From positions 2,852,001 through 2,916,000 of the forward strand of contig CP123443.1 in NCBI GenBank assembly GCA_029867005.1: DNA of 64,000 nt, given 5' to 3'. The notes under the pieces are model-generated. The model saw only the letters and a program-made list of their open reading frames with translations. It was not told where the DNA came from and did not search any database. This stretch comes from Candidatus Haliotispira prima (lineage in GTDB: Bacteria > Spirochaetota > Spirochaetia > SP-2023). Of this stretch, positions 17,889 to 26,772 are shown one piece after another. Position 1 is the stretch's first letter; each line of letters starts with the position of its first letter. The position numbers and the translations under genes are program-made.

Positions 17889-19085
17889 ATGGCCTACAAG
17901 AGTATCCGTTTCTATAATTTTCGCAATTTGGCTGACGAAGAAGTTGAACTCAGCAATAATGTTTACTATTTGGTTGGTGAAAACGGGGCCGGAAAGAGTT
18001 CTTTTATCGAAGCCCTCTACCTGCTAAGCTATGGATCATCATTTCGGGAAAAAAATTTAGAACACTGCCTGAGAAAGCAGGATCAGCCTTTTTCCATCAC
18101 AGGCAGTGTCCGGCAACAAGACCAATTTTCCAATATTCAGGTCCAATACGATAAGGCACAGAACCAAGCCGCCGGCAAAAAACAGATTGTTCTCAACGGC
18201 AAAAGGATGCAAGACCGCAAAGAATTGCTGCATATCAGCCCCGGCATCGTATTCGCCCCTGGAGACATTGTCTACATCAACGGCAGTCCGAGGGACAAGC
18301 GACAATTTATCGACCAAACGATCAGCCTGGTCGATCCTCATTACGTTGACCTTTCCCGAAACTATGCCCGCAATCTGGCTCAACGAAACTGGATACTGAA
18401 AAACAAACAAACCGCTCTGCTACCGACCTACACTTTACAAATGGTCGAAATTGGCTTGGAGATTCAGCGTTCCCGTAAGCAACACATTGCCGGATTATCA
18501 CGTATATTTTCCGAGCTCTTTCAACATGTATCGAACTTCAATTACCCTGTATCTATTGAATACCAACCTTCTTGGCAACACATAGACGACAAACAGAACG
18601 CCGGTGAAGCCGTACAAAGTTGCCTGGAATATATCGAACAACGCCAACAGCGCGATTTGCTCTTGGGTTCAAGTCAAAGCGGCCCCCACCGCGACCGGTT
18701 GCTATTCTCTGTTTCTCCCCAAAGCACACAAAATGGTCAACAGAAAACTCCGGAGATTTCAACAAAAGCAGAAGCGGGTACGCAAGACTTTACCAAATTG
18801 GCCTCTACCGGCCAGCTTCGGCTGGCGGCATTGGCCCTCAAAAGCGCACAGGCCAGCTATCTGCAAAAAAGATCCGACAACCCCGGCATTCTTCTGCTGG
18901 ACGATGTTCTGCTGGAAATGGACAGTACCCGGCGCAAACTTTTCCTGGCCTGCCTGCCGGACTACCAGCAAGTCTTTTTCACTCTGCTTCCCGACGAAGA
19001 CTACAAATCCTACCCTTTCTCTGACTACCAAGTTCTGCAACTGAAACACGGCAAAATCACCCAATCAGACATGAAACTCCCATGA
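17889..19085 (+). CDS. recF: DNA replication and repair protein RecF
   Basis: RecF is an SMC-like ATPase that loads RecA at gaps through RecO and RecR. The N-terminal MAYKSIRFYNFRNLADEEVE start is typical, with Walker A GENGAGKS at residues 30-37, the conserved APGDIVYINGSPRDKRQFID segment and a C-terminal Walker B LLLDDVLLEMD with the QSGPHRDR signature before it. 398 residues is a little over the usual 360-375. The start ATG 17889 has no good ribosome binding site. It overlaps the next gene by 4 bases (ATGA). recF lies about 4 kb from dnaN, on the opposite strand, rather than next to it. Confidence 0.93.
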   Translation: MAYKSIRFYNFRNLADEEVELSNNVYYLVGENGAGKSSFIEALYLLSYGSSFREKNLEHCLRKQDQPFSITGSVRQQDQFSNIQVQYDKAQNQAAGKKQIVLNGKRMQDRKELLHISPGIVFAPGDIVYINGSPRDKRQFIDQTISLVDPHYVDLSRNYARNLAQRNWILKNKQTALLPTYTLQMVEIGLEIQRSRKQHIAGLSRIFSELFQHVSNFNYPVSIEYQPSWQHIDDKQNAGEAVQSCLEYIEQRQQRDLLLGSSQSGPHRDRLLFSVSPQSTQNGQQKTPEISTKAEAGTQDFTKLASTGQLRLAALALKSAQASYLQKRSDNPGILLLDDVLLEMDSTRRKLFLACLPDYQQVFFTLLPDEDYKSYPFSDYQVLQLKHGKITQSDMKLP

Positions 19086-19402
19086 AAAACGCCAAGGATC
19101 TTCTCGAACAATTTCTCCGTGAAAACGAACATATCAGCAAACAAATCGAAGAAAAACCAATCGATGTCTTTGGCCTCTGGCCCCAAGTGTTAAACGACTT
19201 GGGTTTTCACATCTTGGCCCAAAACAGCCAAGTTATTGAATTGGAGCGAAAACATCTGCTACTCTCTGTTCGCCACTCGGTATTTTTGCAGGAACTGACA
19301 TTGCAGCAAAACCAGTGGTTACCAGCCTTCGAGGCCGCCCTCAAACAGTGTAATTACCCTAATCACAGAATACAAAAGGTCAATTTCCGGGTAAAGACAT
19401 GA
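19082..19402 (+). CDS. DUF721 protein (DciA-like)
   Basis: A 106-residue protein in the DUF721 family, often found after recF. It has the family's layout: an N-terminal helix, a central LWPQVLNDLG..H segment (the conserved W..VVG..A..H-like region), and a C-terminal LLLSVRHSVFLQELTLQQ segment. In many bacteria the DUF721 protein DciA loads the replicative helicase; whether this short copy does so is inference. Start ATG 19082 overlaps the recF stop, indicating translational coupling. Confidence 0.7.
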   Translation: MKNAKDLLEQFLRENEHISKQIEEKPIDVFGLWPQVLNDLGFHILAQNSQVIELERKHLLLSVRHSVFLQELTLQQNQWLPAFEAALKQCNYPNHRIQKVNFRVKT

Positions 19403-19435
19403 AAAAGATCTCTGTCCTTGTCCTTTCCGGCCAAG

Positions 19436-19762
19436 ATGCCTAGAATGGCTGCAATGATAAAAAATGTCTTTGTAAGCGGTCAAATGCACGTATTATTCGT
19501 CCCGGACGAAGAAGAATTCGATGAGGACCACAATCTATTTGAAGCTTTGCAAGCCCAAGCCGAACGCATCGAACTACTGGAAGAACAAAACGATGCCTTG
19601 ATTCGTCAAGAGCACATTTTACTACAACTATTGGAGTTATCTTCCAAAACCAGCAGAGAAATCACCGATAGCCTGATCGAATTGAGGAATATCCTGACGG
19701 GAGATACTGATCCCGGTTCCGGGAACGCCGGCCCAACGAGGAAAGGCAAAACCCCCAAATAG
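19436..19762 (+). CDS. Small hypothetical protein, coiled-coil
   Basis: A short protein of about 100 residues. Its middle (about residues 30-85) is acidic and strongly helical, with heptad-like leucine spacing (FEALQAQAERIELLEEQNDA), suggesting a coiled coil; the tail is Gly/Pro/Lys rich. In-frame starts at TTG 19418, ATG 19436, 19445 and 19454 cannot be separated, as none has a good ribosome binding site. It follows DUF721 by about 30 bases and may be in the recF operon. Function unknown. Confidence 0.5.
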   Translation: MPRMAAMIKNVFVSGQMHVLFVPDEEEFDEDHNLFEALQAQAERIELLEEQNDALIRQEHILLQLLELSSKTSREITDSLIELRNILTGDTDPGSGNAGPTRKGKTPK

Positions 19763-19997
19763 GTTACAGAACACAGCGTACAAAACATTATGGTAGAAAC
19801 AGGTGGGAGAGACCCTTACAAAGTACCTCCGAAAAGTGCCTCAAACAACAAATGTACCCGGATTTTGACAACCCCTTGACTTAAAAGCGAAGGGCTCTGC
19901 CATCGCCGACTCCGACTGTTCGGGATTCAACTCAGGCTGTATTCTTCTGTTCCTTTTAACCCGGGAAACAAGAATCAAACCTGCGGTATTTATTTAT

Positions 19998-21677
19998 CTA
20001 CCTTTCTGCCAAACTTTTAGGAGCCGTACCTTCAATACCATTCCCAAACCAAGTGATGTTTCCCATGGCATTCCCCTTGTCTACTGCGGCGACCGCAAAA
20101 GAGCGGGGCCCTGATCCTTGGCTTCTGTTTATCCTAATGCCCCGTACCCAACCCGGAAAGACCTTATAATTCCAAATCCCTTCCTTCAGATAGTACATTA
20201 CCCAAAATTTCGGGCCCCCGGGAAGCATTTGAGGCAGAGTTATCCCGTCATCCTCCAGTGTCCAACTCAGTTGCCACGTAGAGTTTCCCGAATCATCTAC
20301 ACGGGCTGCTACATGACGCTCCCGCTCAATCCGGACTTTCGGTGCCGGCAGCGGAGGCCTGTTCGGTCCGACCAAAGCAGGCAAAGCCTGATAAGGATAG
20401 AGCGAACGCAGATTTTGCTGCCACTCCTTGGTATTAATTTTACCCAAAGAATAATAGATTTCTCCATTTCCCTGATATTCTCTGCGCAAATTTACCTTTT
20501 CCAAAATTTCCCGGAAGTCTACGTTCCCCTCTTCTCTCAAATTGGCCACGTTTATACCAGCCATTAGCTGGCGGCTTTGGGTATTCTGCGCGATCCACCA
20601 ATCCAACATCCTGCCGTAAGGCTGACGGGGAGCATCCGGAGCCCAGTAGAACTGAGGGGCCATATAATCCACCCACCCCTGGCGCAGCCACTTTCGTGAA
20701 TCGGCATACAATTCGTGGAAAGACTCAAGACCCCGGGTACCTCTCGGCCGGTCATTGCGCCAAATTCCAAATGGGCTGATACCAAAACTTAAATAAGGGT
20801 TTATCTCTTTGATTACGTTATATGTATCTTGCACCAGCCGATCTATATTTTCTCTGCGCCAGCCAGCCAAATTCTCGTCCGCAGCGTAAGCTTTTTTTGT
20901 CACACTGTCGCGAAAAACCAACCCGGCTTTCGGATACGGGTAAAAATAATCATCGTAGTGAATACCGTCTAAGTCCTTGTAGCGAGTTACAATGTCACGG
21001 ACAATTTTCAATATATATTTTTCAGAATCAGGATTTCCCGGGTCCAACCAATAGCTGTCGCCATACAGGCGCACTAAATCAGGACGACGACGAAAAATAT
21101 GCTGAGGATCAAAACGGCTTTGGTTCAAGTAACCAACTCGGTAGGGATTTAACCAAGCATGCAGTTCCAACCCACGTTTGTGGGCTTCTTTAATGGCAAA
21201 AGCTAAAGGGTCCCAATAGGGTTTCGGGGCACGCCCCTGATAGCCAGTGAGGAAGACAGACCAAGGTTCAATGGAGGAAGGGTAGAATGCATCCGCCACG
21301 TCTCGAACTTGGAACAATACCGCATTTAAACCAAGCTTCTGAGCCCTGTCCAACAAATGGAGCAATTCAGCCTGCTGCTCCTCTGTCGAATCTCCCGGCT
21401 TACTGGGCCAGTCGATGTTATGCACCGTAACCAGCCAAGAACCCCGCATTTCCTGAGGCACAATCGGCAGCTTGGCTAAAAGTTCCAACTCATCAGCTTT
21501 AGGGGCGGATGAACTCCGAAAGTTTTCCTGAGAGGACATGACAGAAAGGGGCACATCCCGTCTCAAGTGCTCTTGGGTTTGTAAGGAATACATGATCAAG
21601 AAAACAAAACATGTTATAGGGCTTATTGATTGTGCGACTCGCAATAAAACAGGTACCTTCAAGCAGCCCTCCTTCAT
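19998..21677 (-). CDS. GHL10/DUF187 glycoside-hydrolase-like protein
   Basis: A 559-residue exported protein with a hydrophobic N-terminal segment (about residues 10-30). Its main part is the glycosyl-hydrolase-like 10 (DUF187) TIM-barrel: GSWLVTVHNIDWPS, LGLNAVLFQVRDVADAFYPS, HKRGLELHAWLNPYRV, DGIHYDDYFYPYP and WVDYMAPQFYW, all in family order. Relatives are surface proteins acting on glycans, but the substrate is unknown. A C-terminal region of about 130 residues (after LPALVGPNRPPLP) may be a separate beta-sandwich domain. On the minus strand with dnaN and dnaA, divergent from the recF side. Confidence 0.85.
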   Translation of the reverse strand: MKEGCLKVPVLLRVAQSISPITCFVFLIMYSLQTQEHLRRDVPLSVMSSQENFRSSSAPKADELELLAKLPIVPQEMRGSWLVTVHNIDWPSKPGDSTEEQQAELLHLLDRAQKLGLNAVLFQVRDVADAFYPSSIEPWSVFLTGYQGRAPKPYWDPLAFAIKEAHKRGLELHAWLNPYRVGYLNQSRFDPQHIFRRRPDLVRLYGDSYWLDPGNPDSEKYILKIVRDIVTRYKDLDGIHYDDYFYPYPKAGLVFRDSVTKKAYAADENLAGWRRENIDRLVQDTYNVIKEINPYLSFGISPFGIWRNDRPRGTRGLESFHELYADSRKWLRQGWVDYMAPQFYWAPDAPRQPYGRMLDWWIAQNTQSRQLMAGINVANLREEGNVDFREILEKVNLRREYQGNGEIYYSLGKINTKEWQQNLRSLYPYQALPALVGPNRPPLPAPKVRIERERHVAARVDDSGNSTWQLSWTLEDDGITLPQMLPGGPKFWVMYYLKEGIWNYKVFPGWVRGIRINRSQGSGPRSFAVAAVDKGNAMGNITWFGNGIEGTAPKSLAER

Positions 21678-21730
21678 TTTTCTGCCAACACCTGAAGCCC
21701 GCAGTATACCGGAGTTACGAATGTAAAATT

Positions 21731-21802
21731 AGCCAAAAGTGGGAATCGAACCCACGGCCTACGCATTACGAGTGCGTTGCTCTACCCCTGAGCTATTTTG
21801 GC
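21731..21802 (-). tRNA. tRNA-Thr (anticodon CGT)
   Basis: Read on the minus strand: acceptor stem GCCAAAA pairs with TTTTGGC plus discriminator T; D-arm AGCTCAGGGGTAGAGC; anticodon stem ACGCA/TGCGT with loop CTCGTAA, anticodon CGT for threonine (ACG); T-arm GTGGGTTCGATTCCCAC. 72 bases, CCA not encoded. Confidence 0.93.
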
Positions 21803-22006
21803 AGTTTCAAAGTTAAACAATAATCGGAACCGGTTTGGGACGTATATCCGCTTATATACCATTGGAGCCTCAACCAAAGTTACGACCAAGGCTGGAAACC
21901 GATCAACGGCCCCGAAGTCTACTTTACCACATTATTACCAAACTCGGAGAAGGACACAACACAGATACAGGCAAAATTTTTATCGCCAAACCAGCCTGTG
22001 CCTGAA

Positions 22007-23128
22007 TTACTCATCCTGGCTCAGGGGCATGAAGATGTGAAAATAACGGAGCTCCCCTTCTGCCTGCAACTTTACCGGATCCTTGGGTGAACTATACTCC
22101 AGTACGATCTTCGATGCCTTCATCTGCTTCATAGGCTCCAACAAGTGGCGGCTGGTCAGAACCAAGGATATCTCCTTGGCAGGCTCACCCTCGTAAGATA
22201 TCTCCTCTTCGGCACTGCCGGTCTCATTACCCTTGGCTGAAATCATCAGGGTGTTATTTCCCCGAACAACCAAGGAACAGGTTTTGGAATCCTGTTCGGT
22301 CATAATCGATATTCGATGCACCGCTTCGTAAAACTCTTCTCTGTTCAAAACCAGACAGGATTCTGAACTTTTTGGCAAAATCTTATTGTATTCAGGAAAT
22401 TTTCCGTCAATCAATACCGATGAAATGTCGTATTCATCAACCTTAAAGTAGATCCTTTTTGGTGTCACTGCAATCTTTAAGTTGCCCTCACCACCGGTAA
22501 CTTTTGAGAGAAAGTGCAAAACCTTGGGTGGGATGATCACACCGTCAAAAATAGGAACATCCTGTTCTTCCGTATGAAACAATGCCAGGCGTTTGGCATC
22601 CGTAGCCACCATGGTAAATGCGTCTTCACTTCTTTCCAAATAACAGCCGGTCAGATAATAACGAGTTTCATCGTGTGAAACAGAAAAACTCGTGTTGTGT
22701 ATCATATCCAAAAAGGTTTCCTGCCCCACCTCAAAATATTCGCTGTCCGCAATTTCCGGCATGTGCGGAAAACGGTCCCGACTGAGTAGGCGCAACTCCA
22801 ACTTTAACTTTTGCCCGGTCAGGGGCTCAATGTGCAGAAGTCCTTGCTCATCATCGCTGTGAAAACAAATATCGCCATCCTTCATTGTGCCCAATATGCC
22901 CATCAAACGGCCACAAAAAACCAAGATTTCGCCTTCTTCCAGCACTTCGGCAGCAAAGACCGAATTGAATGAAATCTTGGTATCCGTTGATTGAACAGTT
23001 ATATAGTGGTTTTTATTCGCACGTATTAAAATACTGTTAAACAAACCCACAGAGTTTTTCGAGGACACGACCTCGTTGGCCAGCTTCAACCGCCCTAAAA
23101 AACTTGTCAGACTACAATTAAATTTCAT
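22007..23128 (-). CDS. dnaN: DNA polymerase III beta subunit (sliding clamp)
   Basis: DnaN is the ring-shaped clamp that holds the replicative polymerase on DNA. It starts MKFNCSLTSFLGRL, the normal clamp N-terminus, and has the three-domain length (373 residues) and the C-terminal FHIFMPLSQDE, close to the usual MP.R ending. AGAAGGAG stands 6 bases before the ATG. It lies 30 bases downstream of dnaA on the same strand, the classic dnaA-dnaN arrangement at a bacterial origin. Confidence 0.95.
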   Translation of the reverse strand: MKFNCSLTSFLGRLKLANEVVSSKNSVGLFNSILIRANKNHYITVQSTDTKISFNSVFAAEVLEEGEILVFCGRLMGILGTMKDGDICFHSDDEQGLLHIEPLTGQKLKLELRLLSRDRFPHMPEIADSEYFEVGQETFLDMIHNTSFSVSHDETRYYLTGCYLERSEDAFTMVATDAKRLALFHTEEQDVPIFDGVIIPPKVLHFLSKVTGGEGNLKIAVTPKRIYFKVDEYDISSVLIDGKFPEYNKILPKSSESCLVLNREEFYEAVHRISIMTEQDSKTCSLVVRGNNTLMISAKGNETGSAEEEISYEGEPAKEISLVLTSRHLLEPMKQMKASKIVLEYSSPKDPVKLQAEGELRYFHIFMPLSQDE

Positions 23129-23158
23129 GAAAAACTCCTTCTGTCCTAAATAGAATGT

Positions 23159-24520
23159 TTAGCAGGTTACCTGTAACTTTCGTTTCAGTGAATCCAGTTC
23201 ACCGGCAAATTTTTGATCCGTCTTTTGCATTTTTTCGATTTTGCGACAACCCGCAAGAATTGTGGCATGATCACGATTAAATTCCCGCCCCAATTCTGTC
23301 GTTGATAATGGCGTCATCGTACGGGAAATATACATAGCGATCTGCCTCGCCAGGGCAATATTGGCATTGCGCCGCTTACCCAAAACATCCACCAACTCCA
23401 AATTATAGTGGGCCGCGACATGAGATTGAATACTCCGGACAAGTAACGGTTTCTGCTGTTGGCCAAAGAATTCCTGTAGTTCTTGACTGGCCATGCTGAT
23501 ACTGATGTCCTGACCCAGAAGCTCTGTAAAAATATGAATTTTCTTCAGGGCTCCATGGAGGTCCCGTACAGTATCACAAATGTTCTCCGCCAGGAATTCC
23601 AGAACATCACGAGGCAGCAATAGTCCTAATTCTGCTCCTTTTGATTCAAGTATAGCCAAACGGACTTCGTAAGAAGGCACTCCAATACTAACATTTGTGC
23701 CACTTTTTAACCGACTTATCAAGCGTTCCGTAAATTCTTTTAATTCATGAGGAGGTCGATCACAGGTAAAAACCAGTTGCTTTCCCTCTCCGCGGAAGTG
23801 TTCAAAGATATAGTATAGCTCTTCTTGGGCTATATTTTTCTTTTTCAGATCGTGGATGTCGTCAAACAAAAGGACATCTATATTTCGGTATTTCTTTCTA
23901 AAATAATCTTGCTTGCTCGTTTTTATAGCTTGTACAAAATTATTAAAAAATGTTTCGGCATTAGTATAAAGCACTTTTTGATGACGCTCTTTGCACCCAT
24001 TAGCTATGGCATGGAGCAAGTGCGTTTTCCCAAGTCCGACATTTCCCCAGATGAAAAAAGGGTTATAGCTGTCATTACGTTCTCGGCTTAAAGCCTTTGC
24101 CACAGCTACAGCCCAACGATTGTGAATCCCCTCAATATAGTTCAGAAAGGATAATTTAGAATTGACATTGTCCGCACTTCTGCTCGAGCTTCCAAATTGG
24201 AATTCCTGACTGTGAAGAGATGTGGCGGGCAAAGGATCAAACGTCGGTTTAGGAGATAGTACTGATTTTTCGGTTTGTTCCCGGTCCAGAGTAATTTGGA
24301 TAAGGGGATCTTCGGTCTTTTGCAGAAGTTTCTTCTGCAAAGAGACTAAGTAACGAGCCGCAAAATTATCCCGACTAAAGTCATTTTGAGCCCTCAAAAT
24401 GACTTTATTGTCCCGAATTTCTTCGATGGCAATCATTTCAGACAATAACTGGAAATGGAAGTCATCGTGTTGTTCTTCTTTGAATTCATTATATAATTGA
24501 ATAAATTCAGTGTTCTCCAT
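23159..24520 (-). CDS. dnaA: Chromosomal replication initiator DnaA
   Basis: DnaA is the AAA+ ATPase that recognises DnaA boxes and opens the origin. Domain I occupies about residues 1-80, a linker to about 115, then the AAA+ domain with Walker A GNVGLGKT at 159-166 and Walker B LLFDDIHDL (Asp220-Asp221). The C-terminal DNA-binding domain has the signature EFNRDHATILAGCRKI, which differs from the common RDHSTVLHA by carrying AGC in place of HAI/HAC. CGGAG lies 8 bases before the ATG. 453 residues is normal. Confidence 0.97.
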   Translation of the reverse strand: MENTEFIQLYNEFKEEQHDDFHFQLLSEMIAIEEIRDNKVILRAQNDFSRDNFAARYLVSLQKKLLQKTEDPLIQITLDREQTEKSVLSPKPTFDPLPATSLHSQEFQFGSSSRSADNVNSKLSFLNYIEGIHNRWAVAVAKALSRERNDSYNPFFIWGNVGLGKTHLLHAIANGCKERHQKVLYTNAETFFNNFVQAIKTSKQDYFRKKYRNIDVLLFDDIHDLKKKNIAQEELYYIFEHFRGEGKQLVFTCDRPPHELKEFTERLISRLKSGTNVSIGVPSYEVRLAILESKGAELGLLLPRDVLEFLAENICDTVRDLHGALKKIHIFTELLGQDISISMASQELQEFFGQQQKPLLVRSIQSHVAAHYNLELVDVLGKRRNANIALARQIAMYISRTMTPLSTTELGREFNRDHATILAGCRKIEKMQKTDQKFAGELDSLKRKLQVTC

Positions 24521-25093
24521 AAGTATGCTCCGCTCTACATGTTGTCGAGTGGAGACCGAACAATAGATCTAAGTTGGGCATCCTATCCAGCTCGATAGAT
24601 ACCTAGACTTAGAGTAAGTTATGAATTGTTCCCCGTCCCTCTGCTAAAAATTTAGCATAATTGATAGGAGGGAACAAGACTTTGAGAGAAAAAAAATAAA
24701 AAAATCTTAGGTATATATATCATTTAATTATATTGATTTAAATGATATATACACAGTTTTAATGAACTTGATTACAATTTAATTACAATTTGTTTTTATT
24801 AATTTTTATCCTTATAGATTACATTTATCCATATTTTTTTATTTTGTTGTATTTGTTGGGTTTGTTACTTATGGTATCAATTCTTTATCTTTTTTCTTTT
24901 ACATGTTTTACAGACTTTTTCTTTTCTTGTTCTTTGTTCTTTTGTCCTCGTTTTTTTATTTGGTTCTCTGTATAATCCTGTTTCTTTTCTGGCTTTGCCT
25001 TTTGTTTGTTTTTAATGTTCTTGTTTTTCCACTTTCGTTTTTTCGTGTGATCTGTTTAGTCTTTCTGTTATTCTTTTTTAGGGGTTCTGTCTC
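24521..25093. other. Probable chromosomal replication origin (oriC)
   Basis: This 573-base gene-free region separates minus-strand dnaA from plus-strand genes. It has a palindrome TGCTAAA-AA-TTTAGCA (24632-24647), a 14-bp AT-only-arm inverted repeat (24714-24751), a tandem ATTACAATTT pair near 24770-24790, and DnaA-box-like sites TTATCCTTA (24806-24814) and TTATCCATA (24825-24833), plus ATATACACA (24747-24755) one base off consensus. From 24841 to 25080 the + strand has only 24 A in 240 bases and is mostly T, a strong strand asymmetry suited to an unwinding element. Base skew also changes sign across it. No experimental support. Confidence 0.7.
24714..24751. repeat. 14-bp inverted repeat in the origin region
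   Basis: ATATATCATTTAA arm (24714-24727 with one further base) pairs perfectly with 24738-24751 around a 10-base spacer. It sits about 200 bases upstream of dnaA and could be a duplex-unwinding element or a dnaA operator. Confidence 0.6.
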
Positions 25094-26557
25094 TTGGTTT
25101 CTCTGTTGAGGTTCTTTGTATTTGTCGGGTTTGGTCTGATTGTGATGCCGTTACCGGCGGTCTCAGAGCATACTTCTTACCCTCGTGTTGTCGCAAAGCC
25201 TCAATATTTGGAGCTTTTGAATCGTGCTGATCATCTTTATAGCTGGGAGGCCCTTTTGGATTTCAGTTTGGATGTTTCGGGTGTTCCTGTCGATCGTTTT
25301 CCTAAATATCGGAGGAAGATTCAATCGTATATTTCGAAGCTTGGGCCGCGTCTGAAATCGATGTCCGACGATTATGAGCGCGGTGCGGAAATTTTGCGTT
25401 TCATGTCCCGTCGTCTTGGTTCGTATGAGGCTCTTCAAACCCGGATGGACGTGTTGTTTGAAACCGGTTCTTATAATTGTGTTTCTTCGGCCTTTCTTTA
25501 TGTTGTTTTAGCTCGTGCATTTGACTTGAAGGTTACCGGTGTTGGTACCTATGACCATGCGTTTGTCAATTTGGAGTTAAGTGACGGGAGGCACATTGAT
25601 GTGGAAACTACCTCCAAGTATGGTTTTGATCCGGGAACGACACAGAAATTTGTCGATACATTTACGTCTGTGACAGGTTTAGTTTATGTTCCTAAGAAGA
25701 AGTATCAAAAGCGTGAACTTTTAACGGATGCCGTATTTATTAGTTTAATTTTGCAAAATCGTCTGTACATACTGAATCGAAATAGCCGGGATTATCGTGT
25801 TTTAGAGCAAATGATACCGATGGCTGCGGACTTAGCTACTTTGACACAGTCGGAAAAGGATATTCAAAATTTCTTTTCCATGGTCTCAAAGTATAGTTTT
25901 CATTTGAGTTTGGCCGGAGAGGCCGGTCAGGGCTTAAGTTTGACGGATGTTGTTCTTGAAACCTATGGGAGTCGTGAGAGCATTGTGAAAGTCCGCAATG
26001 TCATGGCTTTTAATGATGTTTTTGCTCTAATTGATCAGAGACAATATGACGAAGCGCATGCGCGCTTGGCCAAGTATCGGGCCCGCGCTTTATTGGACGA
26101 GGATAGCGACCTAAAGTTGGTGGCAAGATTGAAAAAACGGCAGCTTGAGCAGATTGTCAACTCGGCTCAAGCTACGTTTGGCCAAAAATTAGCTGCTGTT
26201 CGCGATATTGCTACAGGTAAGATTTTGTCGAGTGGGAAGCTGAATGAGCTTTATCGGCTGGTTTACCGTAATGAAGTTCTCCGACAGTTGAAAATGGGCC
26301 GGTACCAAGCGGCTTTGGATACAATGGATGGCTACCCTACAGATAGCCAAGATACGGCATTCTTTCAAAAGACACTGGCCGAAATTGAGAATGCGTATGT
26401 AGTTGATGTCTATAATAATTCCGTTTCTAAGATTAACGAAGGGGCATATCGGGAAGCGGAAAAAATTCTGAGTGATGGCCTGAATACTTATCCTGAAAAT
26501 CAAAAATTACTTCAGTTGAAATTAACATTGTTGAAGCTCAAAGAACGTGCCGGATGA
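25094..26557 (+). CDS. Exported transglutaminase-like / helical repeat protein
   Basis: A 487-residue protein with an N-terminal signal-like segment (MVSLLRFFVFVGFGLIVMPL). Residues about 120-185 resemble a transglutaminase-like (SirB1/bacterial) core: Cys129 in SYNCVSSAFL, His155 in TYDHAFVNLE and Asp169 in HIDVETT give the Cys-His-Asp order of that fold. The C-terminal part (about 330-480) is helical and TPR-like, ending in a YREAEKILSDGLNTYPENQ repeat. Start is TTG 25094 (AGGGG near 25080); TTG 25106 is possible. Enzyme activity is unproven. First gene on the right side of the origin. Confidence 0.65.
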   Translation: MVSLLRFFVFVGFGLIVMPLPAVSEHTSYPRVVAKPQYLELLNRADHLYSWEALLDFSLDVSGVPVDRFPKYRRKIQSYISKLGPRLKSMSDDYERGAEILRFMSRRLGSYEALQTRMDVLFETGSYNCVSSAFLYVVLARAFDLKVTGVGTYDHAFVNLELSDGRHIDVETTSKYGFDPGTTQKFVDTFTSVTGLVYVPKKKYQKRELLTDAVFISLILQNRLYILNRNSRDYRVLEQMIPMAADLATLTQSEKDIQNFFSMVSKYSFHLSLAGEAGQGLSLTDVVLETYGSRESIVKVRNVMAFNDVFALIDQRQYDEAHARLAKYRARALLDEDSDLKLVARLKKRQLEQIVNSAQATFGQKLAAVRDIATGKILSSGKLNELYRLVYRNEVLRQLKMGRYQAALDTMDGYPTDSQDTAFFQKTLAEIENAYVVDVYNNSVSKINEGAYREAEKILSDGLNTYPENQKLLQLKLTLLKLKERAG

Positions 26558-26772
26558 TTGAGCTTTTACAGGGCTTATGAGGCTTAGCCATAAAACTTGG
26601 TTCAGGCCGTTTGGATTCTTCAGATTCTCCGGATTACAAGTGTTTTGTACCCAGACATTATCGGGGCCGGTTTCTTGGTTTTGTCCGTGCTAATTAACAG
26701 CAACTATTTATTTCTCCTACATTTTATACCGTCCTTTAAGATACCAAAATTACAGATTTGATAGGTTTGTTT

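Noticed and set aside
24790-25109. Two overlapping open frames coding Phe/Leu/Ser-rich peptides right of dnaA
   Set aside because: They follow from the T-rich strand; no ribosome binding site and no family pattern. The region fits an origin better.
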